Positions 14,101 to 27,569 are shown, counted from the stretch's first letter. The stretch: DNA of 64,000 nucleotides from Toxoplasma gondii ME49 (GCF_000006565.2 NC_031468.1:744001-808000); one strand, 5' to 3'. The notes: generated from the sequence alone by a model not told the origin. Numbers and translations: made by a program.

Positions 14101-15757
14101 CTTCATTCGTTGATTTTGCCTCCACGCATCTTGTCACTCTGGTTCTGCTCTCAGGGTCATGAAATCGACATCTTCGCCATCGGGACGAACTTGGTGACCT
14201 GTCAGGCTCAGCCGGCGCTCGGGATGGTAGGGAGCGCGCGCGGAAACGCATGCATTCACGAGAAGATTGAAGATGCGAGATCGCTCAGCGTCGCGGAAGG
14301 GGGCGGTGTTTGCTCCACCGTGTTTCTTCCCCATCATCTTCCTGGCTGTTTGCCTACCGTCGCGACTGTCTTTTCGATCGCTTTCCGACGGTGGCTAGCG
14401 CTTCTTGATCCAGGGGAGAGATCCAGAGACCGCGGGGCATTGTGCCAGGTCTACGGCTTGTGTGCAAGTGCGCCTGCTACGTACACCAATGCGTTTGCAT
14501 GCGCAGGGTCGCTTGCGGTTGTCGCAAAACCTTCCTTGTGGTGTGCGTTTCGCGTCCTGTGTCCTGTCGACTCCCAACTATTTCCGAGTGTAGCCCCGGC
14601 TACGAGGCGAGGTCGCGTTCTCTTCGCTCTTCTCGCGTGTGTGCTCAGGTGTACAAACTCGTCGAGCTCGATGGAGCTGCATGCATGAAAGTCTCGCAAG
14701 TCTTCGAGAAGGCTTCGCTTCCGTGCAAGAAGGAAGCGTATCGTCTCTTCACGAAGGACGGTGCGCCTGCGGTCGACCTGCTCCAGGTGAACAAGAAGCG
14801 CGCGGAGCAAAAAAAAAGGCAAAAGAGACAAAAGGGAGAAGTCAGGAAGGGGAGTCAGAGCTGCAAGGCTCTTGTTGCCCCGCACCACCAGGGAACTGCG
14901 TGGGTGGCAGAAAAGAAGGCAGAAAACAGACGAAAGGTCAGAGAGAGTTCCGAGACTGGAGACAGGACTTTGACGCGTAGTCCGAGAGTGTCATGTTCGT
15001 TGTATCTCTTCAGCTCACTCCGGAGTCAGAATCCGGCCAAAGCAGCTCCCTACTGGTACTCGGAAAGAGGAGACCGCGTTAGGTCTTGGGAACCCGAATT
15101 CCGAGCCCCCCATACAGAGCGGTATAAAGAAGTTGCCATATCCCCCGTACAACGTCCTCTGTTTTCTCAGGAAGCGAAGGATCCCCCTCCCGTTGAAGGC
15201 AAGCGAATCTTCTGTCGACATCTGTACGATGACCGCAAGCGGTGCTTCCTCGTCCCCTCCAAGGTCCAGCGACTTCTCCAGCCTTACATCTCCCATGGCA
15301 AACTCGTCGTGGAGCCTCTGTCTCTCGAAGTAGGCTCGCGAAGTCCTACGCCTGCACACACACACATGCTTCATTCACAAAGAGACGGAGACATGCACAT
15401 GGCAAAAGGGAGTCAAACGCTATATAGGCAGAGATGTGCGGAGACACCCAGACGCCACTGAATGCATGCGGCGGAACGCATGTGACCATATATATACATA
15501 TACACATATGTATATATATATATATATGTAAACTGGCTTTTTAAAGTGTGCGAGCAGACGAATCGGGTTATGGGTCACAGATGCATCCGTCTAGGTAGGG
15601 CAATGAGTCTGTTTCTTGTGCATCAGGAAGCGCGCATGCAGTGCATCACTGGCCTTCGCTCGCTGCGGAAAGATCTGACAAGGCTCGTCAACCCCACACC
15701 TTTCAAGGTGGGACATGCGGGGCCATTTCACCGGCCTTCCACACGGTGTAACTATAA

Positions 15758-15794
<37 letters not shown>

Positions 15795-16145
15795 TGTATA
15801 TATGCGTATGTTATTTGCTGCGAAGTAGGTCGTTATTTCCAGTGCGTTTGGTGACGACGTTTCGCTGGCTCCATTTGCGTCTTTGATGGTTGTATGCTTA
15901 GCTCGATGCCTCGATGTGCCGATAGCTAAAGCTTTCAACACCGCGTCTCTGGCAAGGTGTGTATGCGTACACGCGCATGCGTATTATGTAGGCGTTCGAG
16001 GCGCATGTCGCGTAGACGTCTTCGACTGTGTAGACGTTTCTATTTTTCACATAATTGCGTAGGTATCTGTATTTGAGAGACGCGTAGATGTTGCTACGAG
16101 CGTGCATGTCGTTGACCGCCAAATCCGTGCCGTTCCACACACAAA

Positions 16146-16183
<38 letters not shown>

Positions 16184-16456
16184 CAAATATCTATGTGCAG
16201 GCGTACATACGTACATAAATATTTATATATTTATATTTGTATATATATATATATATGTACACGTGAGTGCCTGCAGATAGTTGGATATGTGGAGATAAGG
16301 AGGTGTATAGATGGAAACATATAGAGTGTAGGGATTTCGACATGGTTGTTTGTTTTCCGTGTGAATGTGCCGGTGTAGGTGTCTGCGAGCGAGGAGTACT
16401 TTACTTGTTTCCATCGCATGTGGCAAGACACCGCACCTGTTCGGACTTACGCGTAG
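6200..16456 (+). CDS. NAPRT: Nicotinate phosphoribosyltransferase (15 exons, 589 aa)
   Basis: Catalyses nicotinate + PRPP (+ ATP) to nicotinate mononucleotide, the entry step of Preiss-Handler NAD salvage in the cytosol. Exons: 6200-6513, 7244-7320, 8472-8610, 9031-9092, 9682-9752, 10792-10992, 11683-11784, 12281-12335, 12848-12947, 13482-13602, 14155-14226, 14649-14786, 15171-15329, 15627-15707, 16379-16456. All are GT-AG and the phases close. Family landmarks are in order: [14 protein letters not shown] near residue 41, [11 protein letters not shown] across exon 5, [11 protein letters not shown] (His236, the likely phosphorylated His), GIRLDSGDL (361-369), FAIGTN (421-426), NPTPFK and a C-terminal VSASEEYF helix. 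Length is slightly above the usual 540-560 aa because of a basic/Ser-rich N-terminus. The ATG at 6200 is the first in frame and lies just before the conserved start. Homology is strong; boundaries are from inspection. Confidence 0.95.
10542..10557 (+). repeat. G-rich tract in NAPRT intron 5
   Basis: Six Gs, one T, then nine Gs. A simple-sequence tract with possible length variation or sequencing error; no function is inferred. Confidence 0.6.
11142..11226 (+). repeat. Two (TA)n arrays in NAPRT intron 6
   Basis: A perfect TA run at about 11142-11173 and a second at about 11209-11226, separated by TG/TA-rich sequence and preceded by TGCATGC repeats. Confidence 0.9.
12712..12737 (+). repeat. 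(TA)n array in NAPRT intron 8
   Basis: A near-perfect dinucleotide run, 110 bp upstream of the exon 9 acceptor. Confidence 0.9.
13698..13722 (+). repeat. (TA)n array in NAPRT intron 10
   Basis: A short TA run with one TAAA interruption, embedded in TGCATG/TGTA-rich DNA. Confidence 0.8.
15510..15528 (+). repeat. (TA)n array in NAPRT intron 13
   Basis: A short perfect TA run about 100 bp upstream of exon 14. Confidence 0.85.
15753..15804 (+). repeat. Interrupted (TA)n array in NAPRT intron 14
   Basis: About 50 bp of TA repeats broken by TATG units, just after the donor of intron 14. Confidence 0.9.
16149..16257 (+). repeat. (TA)n arrays in NAPRT intron 14
   Basis: A perfect TA run at 16149-16179 and another at about 16240-16257, with TATT/TACA-rich sequence between them. 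They lie between exon 14 and the very short terminal exon. Confidence 0.9.
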
Positions 16457-16910
16457 GCAACCGCGCGAGGAGACGCGCGAAAAGTCGATGTTCTTTTCGA
16501 GTTAAACACCCGGTGTTCTTCAATGCCGAGTGGCGCTTCGGAGGTTGGCCCCCGAAGGCAGATTGACGGATGAAGCTGCGAAACAGACACTGTTTTTGCT
16601 GGCGACGATGCATGCGTCCCCGCTGACCAACTCTTGATGGAGGGAGGGTCGTTGGGCTTAGCAAGAGGGCCATCCAGTGGCTTTTTTCATGGAGTCTCTC
16701 TCCCTGCGTGCTCGAAGAAGGAACGGGAGAAGTAGGGAGCAGCGTCGAACAGCAGTCTGGTCGCCGTCTAGTCGAATTGTGAATGAGCTGGAAAACGCCG
16801 TCGAAACGGCGCGCGGAACGCGTAGCAGGAGACCGGGAGAATTGGCTGGTCGACAAAGTCGAGCCGTTTTTATGTACTTATAGAACCAAAGTTAGAATCA
16901 CGAGGGAAGT

Positions 16911-16923
16911 GGGGGGGGGGGGG
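16911..16923 (+). repeat. 13-G homopolymer
   Basis: An uninterrupted G run in intergenic DNA. Its length is prone to slippage and to assembly error. Confidence 0.8.
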
Positions 16924-19173
16924 CTTTAGGGAGTAACGAGGAGCGGTCCTTAGCACGGATGAGAGGTCGAAGGCGATTGTTTACTGCAGAGGCTGACTTG
17001 AGTTCTTAGTCTCAAGTATGAGAAGATTGGAGAAAGCGGATAAATCCGATTCTTCAGAGTCCTTTTCGCTCTCTTCCCAAACTCTTATTTGATCTTTTTC
17101 TCCGTCAGCGTAGACCTCGCAGTGGCTTCTCTCATCTCGGGCACCCTTGGCTTGGCATTGTCTCGCGCGTTTGTGTTTGTTTGTGTCTCTATCTTTCTTG
17201 TCTTTATCTCGACGATTTGCCATGTTCTTCGCTGCCTCATGGCTCCAAAGTACGCACCATGGAAAAAACGCGAAATCCGTGAGTCGGGACAACACAGCTG
17301 CTGAGAAGCCGTTCCACCTTCACAACTGTAAACGCGCCTGTTGTTGGGGTGCAGAAGACTCAGTTCGCCGCTAAACAGAATCCAAAGGCTTGCGATGCCT
17401 CCCGGTGTATCGCCTTCGCTCTTTGCTGTCGACTCTCTCGGTCTCGACTGCGCCCTCAGCTGTCGAACTGGTAGGAGAGCCTCTCTAGCTTTCGCGCATG
17501 GTAGTTTCTCTGCACCCACCCGGTCTAGTTGCTGAAGCGGTGAAGACACAGAGTTGAACTTCGTAGCTCCGGCGGCGTGTGAACAAAAACAGGGTCTCCT
17601 CCGTTCTGCCAGATGTATCCTGGGGAGGTCAAAGAAGTCAGACAAGCACCCCCGCAAGGACCCGACGACCAGCTTAAACAAAGCTTTCTCCAAAAAGGGC
17701 ATGGCAACGCCGTGTCACACGTCGGTTATGGATACACATTTCTCGATGTTGGAGCCCCGTAACGGTAAACGTTTTGTACGCATCAGTCAACGGGGGGAGA
17801 ACCGCCGTCCTTTACATCTCACGCATCGAAAGAAATTACTTCGAGGATGGTAGTATGTGTTGATGACACCCCACAAACTGGCTTCAGCCAGAACAGAGGT
17901 AATCGCGGTGATCTGCGAAGATTTCGGTAATTGTCACGTGGGAACCTAAGCACAGAATGAGACTTAAGTTACTTCCCTCTTCTCCGCTGGAAAGGTCCGT
18001 GGACAGTCGATGTCGCCTCGACATCGAAGGCAATCTCCACTGCCCCAGTCGCATGTGCTCATCCTGTCCAAGTCCTCTCACCATCGGGTAATCACAGGAT
18101 TTCTGCTCGACTGTTTGGCTGTCGACAATCCTCTGTATCTGTGCACATTTTTCACACTTTCAGCTACCATCGATTTCTTTTTTGAAAAGACTCTCTCGGA
18201 GACCACTTGGGGGGGAGTTCGCCCGTAAGGATGGATGCTCAACGCTCACCATGGCGAATCAAAGGAGCCGTGGCACAACCGGCCTTCGGCTTGCGTTCTT
18301 TGCTGATGATGATCGATTCTTCCTGAGAACTTTAGGGGAGACGAGGAGATACTGAAGACACATGAGAGGATCCGGCCTGTTAGGAAAAAGAGACGCCTCC
18401 CTCTTTTCACTAAAAGCAAGAAACGCTAGTTGGGTTTTCAGAGACTTGTGGCATGTCCTCTCATGTAGTTCCTGAAACCTACAGCGGCAGTGAAAGAAAG
18501 TCCCATCTCGCTTTCTCAAGCCTCAGTTCTTGTCTTCTACTTTTGTGGTACAGCTTAAATTTGGGTGGTGAGGTTCAAAACGGAACTCCTCCTAGTCAAT
18601 TCGTCATCCAGATGCAACGATATGATGTCCTTACTGCGCCAGTTTACATCGGGTGTTCGGAAGTCGTTCTCCCACTTGACTGGTGTTACTAAGGTCTATA
18701 TCGCAGGTAGTTGTACAGAGAGTGAACAAAACAGGAACTTGGAAACGGGTCTCTCCCTCCTACCTTTCAGAAGGAATCCCGCGATGAAAAAGATACCCGC
18801 ACATCCTCGTATTTGCTACGGACTCTGGAACTTTCGAGAGCCTCGCTTCGTCGCTCTGTGTGCCGTGAGCACCACGAAAAATGAAAAGGTGCTTTCTTTG
18901 TCTACATCTTTTTTCCGCCAAGAGAAGACAGGCGCTTGGTTCAGTCTTTCTTCACCTCTCTTTTCTCTCCACCGTCCCCGTCTTACTTCCTCCCTCACCG
19001 TCATCCGCAAAAGAAACGCCTTTCTCTGCGCTCTTCTTCATCTGCGGGAACGTTCCTAAAGAACCAGTCCACGGACATTAAATCCCTCTGCCAGTCTTTC
19101 TCCTCCTTCCCTCCCTTTTATTTTGCCTCGTCTTGCCTCAAATGCATGCACACATACATAGATGCATTGTGGG

Positions 19174-19198
19174 GATATATATATATATATATATATAT
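19174..19198 (+). repeat. (TA)n array upstream of the helicase gene
   Basis: A near-perfect TA run about 1.1 kb before the DDX54-type start codon, followed by TACATA-type repeats. Confidence 0.9.
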
Positions 19199-20258
19199 TT
19201 ATACATACATATACATACATATACATACATACATATGCATACATATGCGAGCTTCAGTTCTTCTTTCACTTCCAGGCCACCTAGGTCCCTTTTCTCCTGT
19301 TGTCTTCACCTGCCTGGGCTGTTTAGGCGTTTCCGTCTCAGCTTTTTTTCCGGTCGCCGTCCTTCTGCGGCAGTCTTGCTCTTTCGCTTGCTCGTCTCTC
19401 CAGCCTGACGCCCCCCACTATGGGCACCCGCGGCGCCGCTAACCGCCTCGCGTCCAAAAAGGCGGGAGGAGAAAAAGCGGAAAAGGCTGCCATTTGACAG
19501 GAAATAGTCAAACCTGAAAAAACATGTTTCTGCCCAAGTCGTGGCTGAAAGGAAACGATGTGGGGTGTTCGACAAGCCACGGAAGGCGAAAACGCGAGCA
19601 AGTCAGACTCAAAGTCGCCGGCGAACAAGCGGTTCGTTGACTAAAACGCATGCCCTCTCCATGCATGCATCTGTCTGGCTGAGAGGATTTGACGTTTTTT
19701 GAGGAAAAAGGAAAGCGTTGACACTCAGAAGGAGGCTGGCTCGCTCGTTCCACCAAGATTTTCTCTCCTGCCGATCCTCTGTCTCTCTCAGAGCCTTCTT
19801 GACGCCCTGCGAGGTTTCGCGGCGGCCCACACTCTCCCCGCGCCTCTCTGCGGGCGACAGACTTTGGTGTCGGAATTTAGGGTCCTTCGATTTGTTTTCT
19901 GCTCAGTACACTTCCAGTTTTTTTCTGTGTTGGTTTCTCGTGCCGTCCGTCTTCTCCTCTTGAAGGGGAGGCACCCTGGAGCCTCATCTGCCTCGAGCAA
20001 GGAGGACGCTCTGCTGTAGGGGGTTTGTCGTTTTCTCTTCCCGCTCCGTGACCTTTCAGCTTTTCTCTCTTTTCAGCTTGTTTTCCTTCTCTTGGGGGCA
20101 CCCAGCGTCTGTTTCTTCTCTGTCGCGCGTTCCTCTGCCCCTCATTTTCCGCTTCAACAGACCCTGTCCCTCTCGCTTCTTTCTGTTCTCACGCATTTCT
20201 CCGCCTTTTTCTTCCCGCTCTCGCTTCTCTCTGCTCTCTGCGTTTTTCTCTCTTTTCG

Positions 20259-21376
20259 ATGGCGGTGTTTCATGAAGCCTCGGCTCCGCCTGGGGCTTCT
20301 TCTGCGCCGAAGAAGAGCAAGAAGCGGAATGCTTTCGAAACCTTGGGTCTGTCGACGCCGACGTCTTTGGCGGCGATCAAAGGCCTAGGCTTCTCCCAGC
20401 CGACGCCGATCCAGCGGCGCGCGATTCCCCTTCTGCTCAAGGGCAAAGACTGCATTCTGATGTCTCGTACAGGGTCGGGGAAGACAGCTTGTTTCCTGCT
20501 TCCGCTTCTGGACTTGCTGGGAGAACACAGCTCCGTCGTCGGAGTGAGGGCAGTCCTGATCGCGCCGACTCGCGAGCTTGTGGCTCAGATTCACCGCGTC
20601 TGCTCCAAACTTCTCCACAGCAGCTCGCTGCGCGTCTGCTGTCTCTTGGGAGGCGAGAACTACTCCAAGCAGTTTCTCGCGCTGTCGCGGAACCCAGACG
20701 TCCTCCTCACGACCGTCGGCAGAGGCTCCCAGCTGATCCACGACAAGGTCCTGAGTCTGTCTGCCGCGAGGTTTCTCGTGCTCGACGAAGCCGATAGAAT
20801 CTTCGAGCTGGGATGGAAAGAACAGCTCTCAATGCTCTTCGCCGCCCTCCCTGCGAGCAAGCAAGTCGTCCTCGTCTCCGCCACCCTCCCGGGGGACCTC
20901 GTCAACTTCGCCAGACTGGGCCTGAGGGACCCCGAGTTCGTCCGCCTCGAGAAAGAATGCACTCTCAGCGACGACTTGCACATGCAGTTCCTCTTCGTCC
21001 GAGCAGCGCAAAAAGTCCCCACTCTTCTCTTCCTGCTCAAACAAAGCATTCAGGTGCGCAGGAGAACAGAGGATGCCACGGGAGACAGACGCCTCGAGAT
21101 GCAAAGCGGGCATCGCATGCACCCATCACGCAGATCGGAGAGAGGGGAACAAAGGAAGGAGAAAAACAGCAACGAGAGAGGTCCATGAAGACTCAGACGC
21201 TCCTCCCTGGCGACGGCGAGATGAAGTCCACTCTGCATGTTGAAACAACAGCTTGATGTGAACATCTCCACTCATTCGAAATTGCGAATCATGCACATGC
21301 ATGCATACACACATGCATACATGTACACATACATATCAAGCACATATATGTACATGCATATATATATATATAATAT

Positions 21377-21409
<33 letters not shown>

Positions 21410-21839
21410 GCGTGCAGTTGTTTAGGCTGTTTGGAATGGTAGTAGAGGACAAGTGGATGTGTGTTTGTCTTTGCATGCACCTTGCTTTTGTTTGTGCAGA
21501 AGAAAGAACAAGTTTTAGTTTTCGCGTCCACTCGCCATCAAGCGACTTTTCTTCAGTGTTTCTGCGAGCGTCTCGCCTTCCCCTCGGCTGTCATCTACGG
21601 TGCAATGGACCAGACAGAGCGTGTACAGACTCTCGCTGCATTCAAGAAAGGTAGGTTCTACGAACTCCATCATCTGCGTTTCGTAAACCACAGGGTCGAA
21701 GCTGCCCGCTTCCAGGCGAACGTCTGTAGATACATGAAAGCAGACATAGCTACATGCAGACCCTCGTGTACGGGCTCCTTTCTATGTGTATACGCGTTTT
21801 CATACACTTACATCTATCTATCTGTCTTTCTCTAAATCC

Positions 21840-21873
<34 letters not shown>

Positions 21874-24800
21874 GTATATCTATATGTATATCTGTATGTA
21901 TATGTGTGTATATGTATATGTTTTCATGGCTGTGAGCATGTGCCTAAGTTTTTGTGTGCACATTTGTCGATGAAGATAGAGGATTTGTGGTAGTGTATAA
22001 AAGTAGACAGATTCGTTGTGTACGCGAATGTCGATGTGCGTGCCTTAGACCGTGGCGTTCGTCTACCTCGACTGGCTGACGGTTAAGGCTGGTCTTGTTT
22101 TCCGTTTTTTCTCGCCGCCGTTCTCCATGGTGGCTTCGCACCTGTGTGCAGCCATTGTGCTTGACGAGGGAAGAGGTGTGTGCAGAGCTCTTGATTTTCT
22201 GCCGTTTTCCGCGCTTCCTTTTCTCCGCGGTTTGGCAGAGCCTCGTCTTCTCTTGTGCTTCCCTCGGCGTTTCGCTCGCTGCTTCTGTTCCTGCTAGCCG
22301 CGGGGACCAGGTTTCAGAGTCTCGGATGCCCGAAGGCACCTTCGTCGCGTTGAATTTGTGGCTCCGCGTTTCTCCTCTTCCAGGAAAAATCTCTGTGCTT
22401 CTAGTGACCGACGTCGCTGCTCGAGGTCTCGACATTCCTCACCTTCCCTCCGTGATCAACTTCGACTTCCCTTCTTCTGCGAAACTCTTCGTGCACCGCG
22501 TCGGCCGCACAGCGCGTGCGGGCAGGTAGGAACCAGCCGAGGAATCGATCGATCTCTCTGGCATGCGCAATTGTAAATATATATATATATATATGTATAT
22601 ATGTGTATATGTCAATGACTAGGGTGTATCGGTAAATATTGGATGCGTCTTTGCGGGGTACGTGGTTGTCTACTGCAGTCTGCATTCGCTCGACCAAAAC
22701 TTCAAAATCTTCCTGTAGATCGAAAAACGTAGTGGGGACAGCTTCAGATGTTGTGTGAACGCCACCCGTATATCTCCTTATGTATACATGATGTTGGTAT
22801 ACATTCATACAGACAGACATACATGCGGTCGCTTGCTGTGTCTGCGTAACTGGTGGTTGGGTGTTGTTGAGTTTTCCATAGTTGCTGGTGTGTGGTTGCT
22901 TGGCTTGACCATCGTCTGTGTCTCACTTTTCTCTCGGCTTGTGGAGACCGGGAAGCGCCGCGCTTTCGTTTCGCGGGCACGGATGACTGCTGTGCCTCCG
23001 CTGTCCTTCTTCATGTTCGACAGATCGGGAACTGCGTTCTCGCTCGTCACTGGTGACGACTTGCCGTACGCGGTCGAGCTGATGAGTTTCTTGGGTGGGC
23101 GTCTCGTCCCTCCCTTTTCTTTCTCGTCCGAAGCCGATGACACTCGACAGGAAGAAGCTGAAGACGTTGACCTCCCCAAACCTGAAGACGCCTCGAAGGA
23201 CACCGTATCTCCTTCTCCCTCGTCTGGAAACTATGTGCTTGCGGGGCCGCCTGCTTTGGTGGATCCGTTTGTCGAGTTCTGCGAATCTCTCCTCCACACA
23301 GACGACGAGGTCGCCGCGGCGCACAAAACGGCGTCGTCTGCAAATGCGATGTACTACAAGACGCGTCCCTCGGCCTCTAGGCAGAGTGTGGAGAGAGCGA
23401 AAGGTCTCCTTGCCCGATGCGGAGGCGCGATGGTTCTGTCTGCCTTCGCTCACCCATGCTTCTCTTCTGCTTCCGGACCGTCCGAAGCAGCTGTCCTGTC
23501 TCGCGTGGAGCGAGCTTCAGATACCGGCGAACCGGGACCGAAGGCCGCGTCTCCGAGCGCTGACGACGCAGCCCGCATGAAAGGCGAAGTTCTCTTTCGT
23601 TTGCAGAACTATCGTCCTACGATTGGCGAGCGCGGGAGCGTGCTCTCCGCCACAGTCATGCGCGGCATGCACTCAAAAAAGTCGGAGATGCTTCGCTACC
23701 GAAACCTGCTGCAAGAACTGCGAGAGTCCCCACTGGAAAACGCCCTCACGGAGAAGCGCGAGGAAGAGGAAGACTCGCCTCCCGTCAGCGGCTACGATGC
23801 AGACGAAAGCGATCGGGAAGACGGCCTGAAGCGCAGCGGTCGCGTCTCGGTCACTTCTCTCAATCAAACGCCTGGCCAGGACAGCGAAACGAGCATTCGG
23901 GAAGCGAAGCCTCAGAGGCGGCGGACTCAGGAGAGCGAGTCGGAGGAAGATGCCCAGTCGTCTTCGCTGCTCAACGGGCAGGCTTCTTCTCTCGGCGAAA
24001 GGTCGCAGCGCGCTTCGGCTTCTTCAGTGCTCTCTGGACTCCTTCCGAGGGACATGACCAGCGAGGGAACTTCGGCAAAGCAGCGAGTGAGTAAGCGGAG
24101 ACTGAGACGCACGGCGAAGGAAATGGGCGTCTCGGCTTCCTCAGCTGCCGCAAAGGCCCAGTCCCTCTCGCTGCTCCAAGAAGACCGCGAAAAACGAGAC
24201 GGCGACCGGCTCAACGGTGGCGGGGACGAGGGCGAGGCCGAGGGGATGAAGCGCAAAGGTGGTTTCTACCTCGATCTCCAGCGCGGCGCGTGCAGAGACA
24301 AAACTCAAGAAACGCTCCTCAGACTCGATGAGGCAGCCATGGATCTCATTGCCGACGAAAACGACGATATGAAGCGGCAGCGAGCAACCGAACAGCAACG
24401 GTGAGGCGGAGCGACGCCGCGCGGCGTTTTCAAGACATCCGAGGGCTCTCTTTTTGTGGAGATTTCTGTCCTCGAGCAGACCTGTCTGAGAGGAAGGGGG
24501 AGGCGGGTCTGTCCTATATACCCAGTTAGACCGAGCGCAACCTACGAATGCATGCGTAAACATAAGACTCTGTGCGAGCGAGGACGCTTCAGTGTTTCAA
24601 CATGAGGACTGGCGTTTGCAGTTTGGGTCATCAGCTGGACATAGAGGTATGTTGTTCATGCGTGGAGAGAGACATTGCACATCCACTAGACACCCCGGTC
24701 TCTGTTCCTTGTGTGTATGCATACACGGCTGTAGCAGAGTGCCGACATAAATCGGTGTTGTTCTATTTGTCCGTATATATATATATATATATATTAGCCA

Positions 24801-27538
24801 TATGGAAGTGTGGCTCCACATGTAAATAGAGGAAGGCGTAAGAGGGAAGACGAAGATGTCGAGCACCGTTTCGAATTTCTCTCTCCGTGTCATCGTTTTT
24901 GCCAGTTGGGATCCGAAGAAGAGGAAGTACATCATGATGAAGGTGGACAGCGCTACTGGAAGAGCCGTGAAGCGGAAGCGCGGCACAGACAAGCAAGAGG
25001 AGAAAACGTGAGCGTCTTTCAACACCCCTGGGAACTAATTAAGTAACGAATACTTGTGTTCGAATGCATGGGCCTCAGTTTCACCGCGACGCAATGCACA
25101 TGGTTGTCAGAACGAGTGGACGCAGAGGCACGGTGTTTCTCTGTTTAGAGAGCTTCTCTTCTTTCCTCTTGCATTTGGTTTCCAATTCACGTATATCTTT
25201 ATATCACATATACTATTTATAGATATGTATACATATCGGTAGATGCAACTAGACCTAGCTAGGTCTATAGAAATGTCGATATGTCGATAGCGTGGTTTCC
25301 GGATGTGGTCACCCGTAAAAGCGGTGTTTCTTCTCCTGCGTCTAATTCTGTATTCCTTCTGTCTCTGTTTTGGATAAAATACACTCCCCATCCGGCATAT
25401 CAGTCTACTTTGTTCACGCATATACGCGAGCGTTCTTGATGGCCTTTGTGCCTGTGACAACCCGTACACTCGAGCCGCTTACGACGCCCCATGCTTCTGT
25501 TTGTTTTTCGTGTATGTAAACGGAAACGTCTGTTGTCTGTGGATCGGACGCAGCTTCTTCCGGTCAAATACCGGGCAGTATCTTCAAAACTGGATTTTTC
25601 TCGTCCACGCGTTCAGCTTGCAGATGCGGCGTGAGACTGTGTACGTGGGCGCGGGTGCCTGTGCGCTTGAGCATCTGAGAATTACAGAGGTGAACCTATG
25701 CGTTGTGGCGAGACCTCAAAGGGACAGTCTTGTCTCTTTCGACCGGGTGCGTATTTCTTGCACAGAAGCAGCGCTCATCGCTATGCGCAGTGGTGCCGTG
25801 AAACAAAACGAAGAATTCAGAGAGTTGGAGAAGAAGAGAGTCCGGAACTTGCTGCAACGCCGAAGGACAAGAGAGGCAAAGGACGCGGTGCAGATAAACA
25901 TTTCGTTTCTTCTTCAGGTGGGTTGCCTTGCTTCCAAGCGCCGCTTGTGGCTCTCTTCATGCCTCGGGTGTGTGGCGTCTCTCGGTGCGTCACTCGCCCT
26001 CTCGCTTTGTGCATTACCGTGGTCGATTCTTCTCCCTTCTCGCCTAACGTGCTCCTCTTCCCTCTACGTAGCATCGCTCCTGTTCCTTACAGAGTAGCTA
26101 TATGTTTTTTTTCTAAGCATTCTCGCTGCAGTGGTTTCTGAGTCGCCATACCCAGAGATTGTACTTTAGGCATTGTGTCGTGCCTGAATCTATCATGCGA
26201 CTGTTTAATTGCTTTCCTAGCTGGAACGTCCCTTCCCATCCTCTCGCTGTAGTCGTGGCTGAGTCTCACTGGATGTAAGGCTTTCTGTGTGTGTGTCGTT
26301 GTCCCCCAGATTCTGATGGCGACGGACCAGGTCCTTCTGCGGGACGATTCCTTGCGTTTACCGACAAACACAAAGGTGAGAGAAAGAGTCCGCCTGCTCG
26401 AACGATAGACATGTATGCGTGCTGCTCCGAGTGTCTGTATCTCTTTTGTTGTTGCTTTCCTTGTTGGTGTCCCTGTATCTTTGCCTGTATTTCTCCTCAA
26501 CTCATTCCCTGTCTCTCTCGCGGCCTCTGCGTTTTTCTCGCTCGTGGTCCTTCGCACTGGCTCTCTGTCTTGCGTTCTGTCTCGTCAACGATTCATGCGT
26601 GGTTCTAGCTTCATGTTTATCTGTTCTCAATAGAGGGGGCTAATGCACTGAAAAGCGAGACGAAAAGTTATCTGTGTGACTGGCGGTCTTCGCTAAACTG
26701 TGCCCGCCGTTGAGCGGCCACAAGACTGCCTGCCTGGGCATGAGTTGAGAATACAACCACATGACAAATGTAAGGCGTTTTGCATGCAAGTCCCCTCCAG
26801 CTGGCAAAATCCTAACATATATATATGTATATGTATATATATGTATATATATGTACGTGTATAGGGTTTATATGTATGTATATCTCTACGACTGTACAAT
26901 ATAGAGGAAATGCATTTGCCTATGCACCAAATGTATGAATATACGTGTAGATGTCCTGCGCATGAATATATATATATATATGTATATATGCCTACGTCGG
27001 AATTTATATGTGTATATAGAGCGGTTTGGCATACGTCACTTGTAAATGAATTGAGAAATATGCATATGTAGGTTTTGCGTGGCCTGAATTCCCTCTTTGG
27101 CTCGTGTGCAGGCATCCAAGAAGCTCTGCAGAAGGGTGTGAAACTGACACATAAGCAAAAGAGAATCGTGAAGAAACTCCAAGCAAATGTCATGTCATCG
27201 GGGCCGCAACGAGGTGGAAAGCGCGCAGCCGCTGCCACCTTGCCGACTGTCGAGCAGGTAACACATTGAAGAAAGGGTTCTTGCAAGCATCAAGTTTCTC
27301 CTCAAGCAAATGATCTAATAGTCCCGCATCCGAAACGCAGAACATCGGTGGCATGAATGCCCAACGCACGACGCATGCAGAAAGCAAGCGCAACAATACT
27401 GCGACGTTCGTGTATTTATAAGCTTGTCTGTTTTTTGTGTGGGTTCGTAGATACTGGTAGTGTGGACGTAAATGTAAAGGCTTTGATACAACTTGGCCCG
27501 TTCATTTGCGTATCAACATATCAGCACGCTCATATACG

Positions 27539-27569
<31 letters not shown>

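Larger units (their letters stand above)
16457..20258. other. Intergenic: NAPRT 3' flank and helicase 5' flank
   Basis: About 3.8 kb without a supportable gene. It contains a 13-G run at 16911-16923, a (TA)n array at 19174-19198, and C/T-rich DNA from about 18890 to the helicase start, which is probably its 5' UTR/promoter. A 205-codon minus ORF at 17085-17702 has no recognisable features. Confidence 0.6.

Noticed and set aside
17085..17702. 205-codon minus-strand ORF in the NAPRT/helicase gap
   Set aside because: No domain, no signal peptide and no plausible splicing partners; composition matches the surrounding non-coding DNA.
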